This document shows positions 7,392-15,962 of a DNA stretch of 64,000 bases, piece by piece. The translations under genes were made by a program, and so were the position numbers. Source of the DNA: Allocatelliglobosispora scoriae (GTDB lineage: Bacteria; Actinomycetota; Actinomycetes; Mycobacteriales; Micromonosporaceae); NCBI RefSeq assembly GCF_014204945.1, contig NZ_JACHMN010000003.1, forward strand, positions 1,426,001-1,490,000. Direction: 5' to 3'. The stretch's first letter is position 1, and every line of letters starts with the position of its first letter. The notes under the pieces are model-generated. The model searched no databases, was not told the DNA's origin, and saw only the letters and a program-made list of their open reading frames with translations.

Positions 7392-9079
7392 ATGGTCAGG
7401 CCTCGACGGCACCCGAGTTGCTCGGCGCCGAGATGCTGTTCTGGTCGGCCGGTCCGGGCCCGATCCGCAGCGGCGTCGCACCGCGGCTGATCGCGCACAC
7501 CGTCCCCGCCGGTTCCCGCGTGCTGCTCGCCGGCCCGGAGGACCAGGCCCTCATCGACGTGCTGGTCGAGCGCGGTGTCGACCTGACGGTCCTGATCCAG
7601 GCCTACGCCGACGGAGTCCAGGTCGTCGGCCGCAACACCGCCAACCCCGGCGTACACGTGATCGTCGGTGACGTCTCCCGGCTGCCGATCGGCGACGGCT
7701 TCGACGCCGTCATCGCGCTCGCCGGGCTCGACCGGCTGCTCACGGCGGAGGGCCGCGACCTGAGCTGGGCCGAGCTCTACCGGCTGCTCCGCTCGGCGCT
7801 GCGCCCCGAGGGCACGCTGCTGCTCGCCGTCGACAACCCGCTCGGCCTGCACCGGATGGTCGAGCTCCAGCCGTGGTACGCCGACCGTGACGACACCGCG
7901 TGGCGCCTGCCCGGCGTCTCCGAGCCCGGCCGCCCCCGGATCCTGTCCGAGCTGCGTTCGCTGCTCGCCGCCGACGGGCTCGCCATCACCGGGGAGTGGG
8001 GTGCCTACCCGCTGCCCGATCGGCCGACCGCGCTGGTCGCGACGGCGAGCCTCGACGCGCCCGGCGAGACCGTCGGTGCGATCGAGTCGGTGCTCGCCGA
8101 CGCCTGCGCCACCGGGTTCGCCGGTGTCGAGCTGCTGCGCGATCCGTGGCCGCTCGCCTCCACGGCCCTGCACGCGGGTGCCGCGAGCGCGCTCGCCCCG
8201 GCGTGGTGGATCTGCGCCCGGGCCGGTGCCGCACCCGATGCCGCCCTGCCGGTGGTGCTCCTCGCCGACGAGCCGGTCGAACTCGTCGCCGACGATGCCG
8301 CCCTGCTGCGCCGCTCCGCCCCGACCTCGCCGTCCGCGCTCGGCTCGGTGCCGGCCCAGGCGACCGCTCTCGACCAGGGCGACGTCGTCCCGGCCGGGCG
8401 GCTGCTGCGCGAGGTGCTGATCGACGGCTGCCTGCGGCGGGACCTGCCGATGCTGCGGCGCACCCTGACGGCCTACGCGGACTGGCTCTACTCCTTCGCC
8501 GACGACCTCGGTGACCTGCCCGCCCCCTACGCGTACGCGATGCTCGACAACGTCGTGCTCCACGACGGCGCCTTCGCCGTGCTCAACCCCCGGCGCGGCT
8601 CCGTGCCGTCGCGGCCCGCGGTCGAGGTGCTCGCGACCGGGCTGCGCCGCTTCGCCTTCGAGCTGGAGACCGTGGGCTACGCCCACCCGTGGCCCTCGAC
8701 GCTCGGCGTGGACGGCCTCACCGTGGTGCTCGGCGGTGCGTCCGGCCGGGACGTGGCGGAGACGCTGCTCCGCCTCGCGGAGGAGCCGTGGCTGCTGCCC
8801 GCCCAGGCGGTCGGGTCGGCGCCGAGCTTCCAGGAGCTGCGGGAGGCCAACGTGCGCCAGCGCGAGGAGATCGGCCGCCTCACCGAACGGCTCGCCTGGT
8901 CGGAGAAGATGCTCGGCTCCCGTGAGCACCACCTGGCGAAGGCGCAGCGCAAGCTGGAGCTGCTCAGCGGGTCGCTGACCTATCGCGCGGGCAAGCTCGC
9001 GGTGAAGCCGTTGCGCTGGGGCAAGCGGCAGGCGGGCCGGGTCATCCGGGCGGCCCGGGAGGATCCGCCGGCGCGCTGA
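7388..9079 (+). CDS. Class I SAM methyltransferase-like protein with C-terminal coiled coil
   Basis: 563 residues. The start ATG 7388 has ACGGAGG upstream and overlaps the stop of the previous gene. Residues about 35-150 show a degenerate Rossmann methyltransferase layout: a hydrophobic strand with a small-residue turn (VLLAGPEDQAL), an acidic strand end (VIVGDVSRLP), FDAVIALAGLDRLL, and an LRPEGTLLLAV motif typical of class I methyltransferases. The usual GxGxG is not intact, so SAM binding is uncertain. The middle is Ala/Leu-rich with no recognised motif. Residues about 490-540 are a charged heptad-like helix (coiled coil) ending in a basic tail, a layout common in glycan-modifying and rhamnan-type enzymes. 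The 3' end overlaps the convergent TetR gene by 38 bases. Confidence 0.8.
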   Translation: MNGQASTAPELLGAEMLFWSAGPGPIRSGVAPRLIAHTVPAGSRVLLAGPEDQALIDVLVERGVDLTVLIQAYADGVQVVGRNTANPGVHVIVGDVSRLPIGDGFDAVIALAGLDRLLTAEGRDLSWAELYRLLRSALRPEGTLLLAVDNPLGLHRMVELQPWYADRDDTAWRLPGVSEPGRPRILSELRSLLAADGLAITGEWGAYPLPDRPTALVATASLDAPGETVGAIESVLADACATGFAGVELLRDPWPLASTALHAGAASALAPAWWICARAGAAPDAALPVVLLADEPVELVADDAALLRRSAPTSPSALGSVPAQATALDQGDVVPAGRLLREVLIDGCLRRDLPMLRRTLTAYADWLYSFADDLGDLPAPYAYAMLDNVVLHDGAFAVLNPRRGSVPSRPAVEVLATGLRRFAFELETVGYAHPWPSTLGVDGLTVVLGGASGRDVAETLLRLAEEPWLLPAQAVGSAPSFQELREANVRQREEIGRLTERLAWSEKMLGSREHHLAKAQRKLELLSGSLTYRAGKLAVKPLRWGKRQAGRVIRAAREDPPAR

Positions 9080-9800
9080 GCTCCGATCCGCGCGCCGGGA
9101 GGTGGGTCTCCAGCGCGCGGATCAGCATCTGCATGCCGAAGGCGAAGCGCTCGTCGCCGTCGCCGCTGGTCAGGAAGTCGACGTTGGCGGTGAGGTGGGG
9201 GAACTCGCCGGGCGGCAGGTTGCGGTAGAACTCGGTGATCTGCCCGATCTCCTCGGCGAAGAACTCCTCGGCGGCCCTGCCCTCGTACCTGCCGCGCCAC
9301 AGCGCGTTCTCGTAGGCGTCGGCGCTGATGTAGAGCGCGATCCGATCCACCGCGATCGCGGCGATCCGGGGTGGCACCCCGCCGACGAGCAGGATGCCGA
9401 GCATCGTCTCGGCGATGCGCAGGGCGTTGTAGCCGGTCGGCACGGTGGCGAGCCACGCCCGGGCGATGTCGCGGTGTGCGGCGAGGACGCGCACCGAATC
9501 GGCGGCGAGCTGGTGGAGCTGCTCGCGCCACAGCTCGGGGTCCGGCACCGGCAGCGGGATCTCGCCGATGACCCGCTCGCGGACGAGTTCGAGCAGGTCG
9601 TCCTTGTTGGCGACGTGGGCGTAGAGCGAGGCCGGTCCGGTGCCCAGCTCGTCGGCGACCCGGCGCATGCTCATCGCGTCCAGCCCCTCGGCGTCGAGGA
9701 TCCCCATCGCCGCGTCGAGGATCTGCTCCCGGCTGAGCGGTTTGCGCGTCGGCGTACTGCGCCGCTGCTTGCGCCACGGCGGGGTGGGAATCTGCGTCAT
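9042..9800 (-). CDS. TetR family transcriptional repressor
   Basis: 252 residues. The N-terminal helix-turn-helix is typical: REQILDAAMGILDAEGLDAM, then RRVADELGTGPASLYAHV and NKDDLLELV. The C-terminal ligand domain resembles the tetracycline-repressor type. It is divergent from a DHA2-type efflux pump, with a strong palindrome between them. It therefore very likely represses the pump and itself and is released by a pump substrate; the ligand is unknown. The 3' end overlaps the convergent methyltransferase-like gene. Confidence 0.93.
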   Translation of the reverse strand: MTQIPTPPWRKQRRSTPTRKPLSREQILDAAMGILDAEGLDAMSMRRVADELGTGPASLYAHVANKDDLLELVRERVIGEIPLPVPDPELWREQLHQLAADSVRVLAAHRDIARAWLATVPTGYNALRIAETMLGILLVGGVPPRIAAIAVDRIALYISADAYENALWRGRYEGRAAEEFFAEEIGQITEFYRNLPPGEFPHLTANVDFLTSGDGDERFAFGMQMLIRALETHLPARGSELSAPADPPGPPG

Positions 9801-9852
9801 CGGGCACTCTCTGCTGCGGATCCGGGCTGTCTGACGGACATCGTACTTGTCG

Positions 9853-9902
9853 CGAACACCGTTCGATGGTAGAACAGTGTTCGTACATCACGAACACTGT
9901 TC
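9853..9902. promoter_or_regulatory. TetR operator cluster
   Basis: A perfect 13-bp inverted repeat, GAACAGTGTTCGT (9872-9884) and ACGAACACTGTTC (9890-9902), has a 5-base spacer. Each arm is itself a near palindrome of GAAC-GTTC type. A third related copy, CGAACACCGTTCG, lies at 9853-9865. The cluster sits between the divergent tetR-like gene (start 9800) and the efflux gene (start 9944), where a repressor would block both promoters. Confidence 0.85.
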
Positions 9903-9943
9903 GTCGCAGCTCGCGACGAATGTTCCGCGCGAGGGAGAGTTCC

Positions 9944-11434
9944 ATGACCACCACCGCCACCACCCTGCCCGAGTCGCCCGCGCCGAGCGTGCCGGAGGAC
10001 GGGCCGCCCGCCTATCGATGGCGCTGGGCCGCCCTGTTCGTCATCCTCGCGGTCGAGGTGATGGACCTGCTCGACGTGCTCGTCACCAACATCGCCGGAC
10101 CGTCGATCCGCGCCGACCTCGGCGGATCGGCGAGCGTCATCCAGTGGCTCGGCGCGGGCTACACCCTCGCCATGGCGGTCGGGATGATCACCGGTGGCCG
10201 CCTCGGCGACCTCTACGGCCGCAAGCGGATGTTCCTCATCGGTGCGGCCGGCTTCGTCGCCGCCTCGGCGCTCTGCGCCCTCGCCCAGTCACCCGAGCTG
10301 CTCGTCGGCACCCGCGTCCTGCAGGGGCTCTTCGGCGCGGTCATGCTCCCGCAGGGGCTCGGCCTGATCAAGGAGATGTTCCCGCCGAAGGAGCTCGGTG
10401 CCGCGTTCGGCGCCTTCGGGCCGGTGATGGCCCTCTCCGCCGTCGGCGGCCCGATCCTCGCGGGCTGGCTCGTCGACGCCGACCTCTGGGGCACCGGCTG
10501 GCGGATGATCTTCCTGATCAACGTACCGCTGGGCCTCGCGGCACTCGTCGCCGCCGTCCGGTTCCTCCCCGAGTCGCGGGCCGACGGGGCCCTGCGGCTC
10601 GACCTCACCGGCGCCGGGCTCGTCTCCGCCGCCGCGGCACTGCTGATCTACCCCCTGGTGCAGGGCCGCGAGCTGGGCTGGCCACTGTGGACCTTCGGCC
10701 TCATCGCCGCATCCGTGCTGCTCTTCGCCGTCTTCGGCCGGCACCAGGTCCGGCGGCAGCGGGCCGGCCGGGACACCCTGGTGCTGCCGTCGCTCTTCCG
10801 CCGGCGGGCCTTCAGCGGCGGACTCATCGCGGGGCTCGCCTTCTTCGCCGGGATGATGGGCTTCAACCTCGTCTTCAGCCTCTACATCCAGGTCGGGCTG
10901 GGCTTCTCGCCCTTCAGGACGGGGCTCGCGAGCGTACCGTCGGCTCTCGGCATCATCGCCGGGTTCGGCATCGCCAGCGGTGGCGGCCTCGTCCAGCGGT
11001 TCGGGCGCCGCCTGCTGCAGGCCGGGATCGGCGTGATGGTGCTCGGCTGCGCCGGTTTCGCCGTCACCCTGCGGGTGGCCGGCACCGACCTCACCATCTG
11101 GCAGCTCGCGCCCGGGCTCGCCGTCTTCGGCATCGGGATGGGCCTGGTGATGGCTCCGTTCTTCGACATCATCCTGGCGGGCGTCGAGGAGGGTGAGAGC
11201 GGCTCGGCCTCCGGGCTGCTCAATGCGGTGCAGCAGTTCGGCGGCGCCCTCGGCCTCGCGGTCCTCGGCACGCTCTTCTTCGACCACATCGACTGGACAC
11301 CGACCGGTGTCGATCCGGTGAGCTTCGCCGACGCCGTGCAGCTCGTCCTGATGGTCGAGATCGCGCTGCTCGCGGTCACCTTCCTGGTGTCCTTCGTGCT
11401 GCCCAAGTCTGCCCGGCCGGGCGAGGGCCACTGA
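9944..11434 (+). CDS. MFS drug efflux transporter, DHA2 (EmrB/QacA) type
   Basis: 496 residues with about 14 hydrophobic segments. DHA2-type motifs are visible: LDVLVTNIAGPSI in the first helix region, GGRLGDLYGRKRMF (loop 2-3 motif A) and RVLQGLFGAVMLPQ. It should be a proton-coupled exporter of small toxic molecules in the cytoplasmic membrane. ATG 9944 is preferred over the in-frame GTG/ATG starts upstream because GGGAG lies at the right distance and the upstream ones fall inside the operator. Regulation by the divergent TetR protein is expected. Confidence 0.93.
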   Translation: MTTTATTLPESPAPSVPEDGPPAYRWRWAALFVILAVEVMDLLDVLVTNIAGPSIRADLGGSASVIQWLGAGYTLAMAVGMITGGRLGDLYGRKRMFLIGAAGFVAASALCALAQSPELLVGTRVLQGLFGAVMLPQGLGLIKEMFPPKELGAAFGAFGPVMALSAVGGPILAGWLVDADLWGTGWRMIFLINVPLGLAALVAAVRFLPESRADGALRLDLTGAGLVSAAAALLIYPLVQGRELGWPLWTFGLIAASVLLFAVFGRHQVRRQRAGRDTLVLPSLFRRRAFSGGLIAGLAFFAGMMGFNLVFSLYIQVGLGFSPFRTGLASVPSALGIIAGFGIASGGGLVQRFGRRLLQAGIGVMVLGCAGFAVTLRVAGTDLTIWQLAPGLAVFGIGMGLVMAPFFDIILAGVEEGESGSASGLLNAVQQFGGALGLAVLGTLFFDHIDWTPTGVDPVSFADAVQLVLMVEIALLAVTFLVSFVLPKSARPGEGH

Positions 11435-11459
11435 CCCGGCTGGTTGCCATCCTGAGAGC

Positions 11460-11517
11460 GGCGATGCGCGGAGCGCGCCGGGCTTCGGCGAGCCCGGTCC
11501 GAGCTCCGCGCATCGCC
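11460..11517. terminator. Long hairpin downstream of the efflux gene
   Basis: Perfect 15-bp arms GGCGATGCGCGGAGC (11460-11474) and GCTCCGCGCATCGCC (11503-11517). The loop contains a second stem (GCCGGGCT/AGCCCGG). There is no T tract. It starts 25 bases after the stop of the MFS gene and probably ends its transcript. Confidence 0.6.
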
Positions 11518-11628
11518 GAACCCGGTCACGTGATCGGCGGGGTGGCGCGCCGATCGGCGGCGCGTGGCAAGATCGCCGGAGAGGCCGTCCGTCAGCAGTG
11601 GCCGGCCCGATCGGCGAGGGAGCCCACG

Positions 11629-12108
11629 ATGACCTATCCACCGCCGCGCTACCTCGGCGACTCCGGCGAGATCACCGCGACCTTCCGGTCGGTGGGGGAG
11701 CCGCCGGAGCTGACCTACCCGTCCGGCGGGACCGCGCACTATCTCGCGACGGGTGCGACGACCAAGGGGCAGTTCGGCCTCTACCGCTGGGAGATGCCGG
11801 CCGAGCCCAGCGGACCGGAGCCGCACTTCCACCGGTCGATCTCGGAGTCGTTCTATGTCCTCGCCGGCTCGGTGCGCATCTTCAACGGCGCACGCTGGAT
11901 CGACACGGTGCCGGGCGACTTCGTCCACGTGCCCGAGGGCGGTGTGCACGGGTTCCGCAACGAGTCCGGCGAGCCCGCCTCTATGCTGATCCAGTTCTGC
12001 CCGGGCGCACCCCGGGAGGCCTACTTCGAGGACCTGCTGGGGCTGGTGGACAAGAGCGAGGAGGAGAAGGCCGAGTTCTTCCTCCGCCACGACACCTTCT
12101 GGGTCTGA
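11629..12108 (+). CDS. Cupin domain protein
   Basis: 159 residues. A single cupin barrel is indicated by the metal-binding pattern PHFHRSISESFYVLAGSV (motif 1: HxH, then E) and PGDFVHVPEGGVHGFRN (motif 2 with its His). The first 30 residues contain no signal. ATG 11629 has GAGGGAG upstream; the longer frame from 11464 would start inside the hairpin. The enzymatic role is unknown: such single-domain cupins are often dioxygenases, isomerases or sugar-binding proteins. Confidence 0.88.
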   Translation: MTYPPPRYLGDSGEITATFRSVGEPPELTYPSGGTAHYLATGATTKGQFGLYRWEMPAEPSGPEPHFHRSISESFYVLAGSVRIFNGARWIDTVPGDFVHVPEGGVHGFRNESGEPASMLIQFCPGAPREAYFEDLLGLVDKSEEEKAEFFLRHDTFWV

Positions 12109-12131
12109 AGGCGGCCGCCCGCGGATGACAC

Positions 12132-12148
12132 CAACTCTTCACGAGTTG
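12132..12148. repeat. Copy of dispersed CAACTCTT palindrome (degenerate)
   Basis: CAACTC-ttcac-GAGTTG, 24 bases after the cupin stop. It matches the core of the palindrome family found at 21738, 21804, 35081, 40831, 63563 and 63618, with one altered base pair in the stem. The rest of the gap to 12327 is unremarkable. Confidence 0.7.
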
Positions 12149-12327
12149 CGCCGATCGGGGCGTGGGGGTCGCCGGATCGGTGTCCACAGTGACTGTCAGA
12201 CCGCCGACCCAACGCCCTGTCGATAGGCGCAAATGGGGGATCCGCACCATTCTCAGCGATTCATTCCCGCAGGTGGTGTGGCAGATAACATTGCTTCAGA
12301 ACCGCTGGCGGCATTACCGTTCCGGAC

Positions 12328-13038
12328 GTGACCCCCACCCCCGTTGTCACTCTCCGCGAACTGATCGCAGGAAACCTGCGGCGGCTCCGGGCGTCGACCA
12401 CCAGCTCCACCGAAGACGTCGCCCGTTCCGCCCAGCGGCTCGGTCTCGACTGGACCGCCGCCTGGGTGCAGGCGGCCGAGCGGGGCCAGCGCGCGCTCAC
12501 CTCCGAGCAGCTGCTCTCGCTGCCCCTGGTGCTCTCCGCCGCCCTCGGCCACCGCGTCAGCCTCTCCGACCTGCTGCTCGGTGACGAGCACGTGCGCATC
12601 GGCAAGGACGACAGCGAGCCGATCCCGGCCACCGCGATCCGCGAGGTCATCACCGCGCCCGCGTTCCGCCGCTCCTTCACCGGCCTCGTCGAGCGCGACT
12701 CCGACAGCCAGCGCCAGCTCAGCGCCGCCGCGCAGGCCGCGGAGAAGATCCGGGCCATCGCCCGCGCCAACCTCGGCGAGGTCGACATCCGCGTGCTCAC
12801 CCGGGCCGAGACCGGCGCCAGCGACCTGGAGACCAAGCTCGCCAAGAAGCTCGGCGTGCCGGAGATCGTGGTCATCGCCGCGTCCGCGCTGCTCTGGGGC
12901 CGGTCGATGACCGAGGAGCGCCAGGAGCAGATGAAGCCGGGCGAGGACGGCAAGCCGCCGCTGATCACCGTCGTCACCAAGGCGCTCTCCGCCGCGGTCA
13001 GCGACCGCATCGCCGCCGCCGACGCCAATCGCGCCTGA
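12328..13038 (+). CDS. HTH (Xre-like) DNA-binding protein
   Basis: 236 residues, GTG start. The N-terminal 75 residues (TLRELIAGNLRRLRASTTSS ... LSLPLVLSAALG) fit an Xre/Cro-type helix-turn-helix in which the second helix is DVARSAQRLGL. The middle is mostly helical and charged. Residues about 150-205 (RVLTRAETGASDLETKLAKK, then EIVVIAASALLWGRS) recall a second small domain. The target is unknown. It stands alone, convergent with the PfkB gene. Confidence 0.75.
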   Translation: MTPTPVVTLRELIAGNLRRLRASTTSSTEDVARSAQRLGLDWTAAWVQAAERGQRALTSEQLLSLPLVLSAALGHRVSLSDLLLGDEHVRIGKDDSEPIPATAIREVITAPAFRRSFTGLVERDSDSQRQLSAAAQAAEKIRAIARANLGEVDIRVLTRAETGASDLETKLAKKLGVPEIVVIAASALLWGRSMTEERQEQMKPGEDGKPPLITVVTKALSAAVSDRIAAADANRA

Positions 13039-13044
13039 TCCGCG

Positions 13045-13938
13045 TCACCCGGCCGCCGTCAGCGCCGCAGCGCCGATCGGCCTGATCTCCCTCGCCGGTA
13101 CGCCACAGGCATGCGCCCCGGCGACGGCGCCATAACGCGCGCTCGCCATGGCGGACGCGCCGCCGAGCCAGCCGAAGAGGAAGCCCGCCACGAACGCGTC
13201 ACCGGCTCCGTTGGAGTCCACCGCCGGTGCCGGCAGCGGCGCGACCGGAACGTGGCGTACCCCCGGGTGGTCCGGGGTGAGCAGGTAGGCGCCCTCGGCG
13301 CCGGCCGTGGCGATCACCGCACGGGCCCGGCCGCGCATGAGGATCCGCCGCATCGCGGCCTCGTGGTCGTCGAGCGCCGTGGTGGAGAGGAAGACCAGGT
13401 CCGCGGCGTAGGCGAAGGCCTCGTGATAGGCGTCGACCCCGTCCCAGTCGTGCAGGTCCGTGGAGAGCGTGGCACCGGAGCCGAGCAGCTCGTCGATCGC
13501 GTGCGCGCCGGGATGGGTGATCGAGAGGTGCACGTGCCGGGCATCGGCGGCGAGCGGCCCGAGCACCGGGATGGGGAACCGCTCGTCGTCGACGCCCCGG
13601 CTGATGTCGTAGAGCGACAGGCGGCGCCCGGCCGGGTCGACGAGGTTGACCGCCCGCTTCGTGCCCGCCGCGCTGGTGATCGCGGTGAACGGCACGCCGT
13701 GCCGCTCGTGCAGCTCGCGCACGAGCCGGCCCTCGTGGTCGTCGCCGATCAGGTCGATCAGGTGCACCCGCAGCCCGAGGGCGTGCAGCCCCAGGGCCAC
13801 GCCGTCGCCGGTCTGCCCGGCCCGCTGCTCGATCGCGGGCACCAGGTAGCTGTCGGCGTAGGGGAGTGGCAGCTCGGGTACGTAGACGATGGTGTCGACA
13901 CCGGCACCGCCGATGACCAGGACGTCGAGAGAGCGCAT
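13045..13938 (-). CDS. PfkB family carbohydrate kinase
   Basis: 297 residues. Ribokinase-like fold: IGGAGVDTIVYVPELP at the N terminus, GQTGDGVALGLHALG, and the C-terminal ATP/anion-hole motif DSNGAGDAFVAGFL (the family consensus is DTTGAGDAF), with Asp as catalytic base. It phosphorylates a sugar or nucleoside; the substrate cannot be told. No sugar-uptake genes lie beside it. The 3' end is seven bases from that of the convergent HTH gene. Confidence 0.9.
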   Translation of the reverse strand: MRSLDVLVIGGAGVDTIVYVPELPLPYADSYLVPAIEQRAGQTGDGVALGLHALGLRVHLIDLIGDDHEGRLVRELHERHGVPFTAITSAAGTKRAVNLVDPAGRRLSLYDISRGVDDERFPIPVLGPLAADARHVHLSITHPGAHAIDELLGSGATLSTDLHDWDGVDAYHEAFAYAADLVFLSTTALDDHEAAMRRILMRGRARAVIATAGAEGAYLLTPDHPGVRHVPVAPLPAPAVDSNGAGDAFVAGFLFGWLGGASAMASARYGAVAGAHACGVPAREIRPIGAAALTAAG

Positions 13939-14055
13939 GCGCGCCGCCTTCCGATGAGGAGTCGACGTTTCAGCCCGCGCAGCCGGTGACCGGCCGCCGA
14001 GGTCGCGACATGCGAGTGGTGCTGCGGCGATTCTGTGATCCTGAGTGCCCCGCTG

Positions 14056-15045
14056 TCAAGATCGGGCGGCCCACGCGGCGAGCAGCTCCGCCTCCCGCAC
14101 CGGGTCCAGCCGCTTGTCGGAGGCGGGCGTCGGCGAGGCGAGCTCCGCCTCGTGCACCTCCCGGGCGCTCTGTCCCACCGGCCGGGGCGCGAGACCGGCG
14201 GCGCGGGCGGCCGACGGATCTGCCCGGTCCTGGTCGTAGTCGGCGACGTCGATGCTCCAGAACGGCAGCGCCTCGGCGTCGACGCCCGCGTCGAGCAGGA
14301 AGGCGGTGTCGACCCAGGTGATCGTGGTGCCCGGCGGTGCGACCGCGGCGGCGATCGCGCCGAGCAGGTCGGCGAAGGTGTGCGGCGGCGCCGGATGGGC
14401 GGCGTGGAACGTGCCCGTGCCCCCGGTCGTCGCCAGCAGCAGCATCCACTCCGCCATGTCGCGGGCGTCGATGACCTGCAGCGGCGCGTCCGGGGAGCCC
14501 GGTGCGAGCACCTCGCCACCGGCCGCGACCCGCCGGACCCACCAGGTGAAGCGCTCCAGGTGGTCGTGCGGACCCACCACATAGGTCGGCCGGACGATGG
14601 CGAGCCGGTCGCCGTGGGCGGCGGTGGCGGCGCGCTCGCAGAGCACCTTGAGGCCGCCGTAGGTCTCGCCCGTCACCTCCTCGACCGTCGGGTCGGCGAG
14701 CTCGATCAGCGGCGCGTCCTCGGCGAAGGGCGACGGCAGCGGCGCCTGGTAGACGGAGACCGACGAGACGAGGACGTGGTGCCCGCCCCGGCCGCCGAGC
14801 GCGTCGGCGAGGCTCGCCACCTGGCGCGGCAGGTAGGCGCTGACGTCGATCGTCGCGTCCCACGAACCGCCGGCGAGCCGGTCCAGGTCGGTGTTGCGGT
14901 CGCCGAGCACATGTGTGGCCTGCGGAAACAGGTCGGCGCCGGTGGTGCCCCGGTGGAACAGGGTCACGTCATGACCGGCGTCGAGGGCCGCCTGGGTCAG
15001 GTGCCGCCCGACGAACCGCGTGCCGCCCATGATGAGAATCCGCAT
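14056..15045 (-). CDS. NAD-dependent epimerase/dehydratase-like SDR
   Basis: 329 residues from ATG 15045. The N terminus MRILIMGGTRFVGRHLTQAA is the glycine-rich NAD(P) motif of extended SDR proteins. VSSVSVYQAP and the downstream Y...K-type region correspond to the active site; here the usual YxxxK is weak (TYGGLKVLCE). Related actinobacterial proteins are annotated as reductases or epimerases. The frame could extend to 15099, but the SDR motif begins at the chosen start. No clear ribosome site; it may be leaderless. Confidence 0.82.
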   Translation of the reverse strand: MRILIMGGTRFVGRHLTQAALDAGHDVTLFHRGTTGADLFPQATHVLGDRNTDLDRLAGGSWDATIDVSAYLPRQVASLADALGGRGGHHVLVSSVSVYQAPLPSPFAEDAPLIELADPTVEEVTGETYGGLKVLCERAATAAHGDRLAIVRPTYVVGPHDHLERFTWWVRRVAAGGEVLAPGSPDAPLQVIDARDMAEWMLLLATTGGTGTFHAAHPAPPHTFADLLGAIAAAVAPPGTTITWVDTAFLLDAGVDAEALPFWSIDVADYDQDRADPSAARAAGLAPRPVGQSAREVHEAELASPTPASDKRLDPVREAELLAAWAARS

Positions 15046-15138
15046 GCGGCCGATGATGCCAGACCGGCCCGGCATCCCGACGCCGAACCGGCCGCCCACT
15101 CTCGCGAGGGACGGCCGGTCCGATGTAGACGCCTGCGG

Positions 15139-15615
15139 CTAGTCGATGCCGAGCGAGCGGCGGCGGTGGCGGTACTTCTCCCACAGCTCCAGCGGGACGA
15201 AGACCAGCGTCACGACGAGATCGGCCACGACCGCCCAGAGGATGACCTGGCCCGGCTCGAGGTGGCTGACACCGAGGCTCGCCTTCCACGTCGGGTCGAG
15301 TCCGAGCAGCGGGAATCCCTCCCAGAAGAGGAACCAGAGCAGCGGGCCGAGGGCCATCACGATCCCGTACGCCGTGAAGTGGCCGGCCTTGGAGAACAGG
15401 ATGCCGAGCAGCACGGAGAGGATCAGGTAGACGACGACCGCGACGCGCTGACCCGACTCGTCGGGGAAGCGGCCGACGATGAAGTCCCACACCGCTTCGA
15501 GGGCGTCGAGGGCCTGCCGCCAGAAGACGGCGAGGAGAACGAGGACGGCAACGATGGCGATGGCGGTGACGACACCGCGCATGATCTTCGTGCCGCCACC
15601 TTCGCGAGTGGCCAT
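15139..15615 (-). CDS. Small integral membrane protein, unknown
   Basis: 158 residues with about four hydrophobic helices (VVTAIAIVAVLVLLAVF near residue 15; VVVYLILSVLLGILF; GIVMALGPLLWFLFW; ILWAVVADLVVTLVFVPL) and a basic C terminus KYRHRRRS. AGGCGCC precedes the start at a suitable distance. I do not recognise a family. No operon partner is visible. Confidence 0.8.
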   Translation of the reverse strand: MATREGGGTKIMRGVVTAIAIVAVLVLLAVFWRQALDALEAVWDFIVGRFPDESGQRVAVVVYLILSVLLGILFSKAGHFTAYGIVMALGPLLWFLFWEGFPLLGLDPTWKASLGVSHLEPGQVILWAVVADLVVTLVFVPLELWEKYRHRRRSLGID

Positions 15616-15962
15616 AGGGGCGCCTCCTTTGTGTGTCTAGGCCGAGGGAGCCTGCCGAGGGGTTCGGCCTCCGTGAAGCGCACCGGCGCTCATCGCGCCA
15701 CGCCGCTCCACGGCGCGAGCGCACAGATCATTGCACTGGCGTGCGACCGGGTGCGACCGCTAAGTGACCGCATCTGCCCCGACGATGAGCTGATTCGCGG
15801 CCACCGGCCACCGCCCCCCGCGCCATCACCGCATCGACCTGCGACAACGTCCCGACCGTCGGTTTTCCGATAGCGACGCGGAACACGACCCGCGGTGCTC
15901 CGCGTTCGCCCGGTGTATGGGGGTCTGTCTCGGTAGGGTCAGCGATGGGGTGGTGATCGCTG
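15616..15962. other. Intergenic region without recognised gene
   Basis: 347 bases between divergent membrane-protein genes. It probably contains both promoters. Apart from a weak hairpin of CGCGGA/TCCGCG type around 15875-15910, I see nothing distinctive. Confidence 0.5.
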
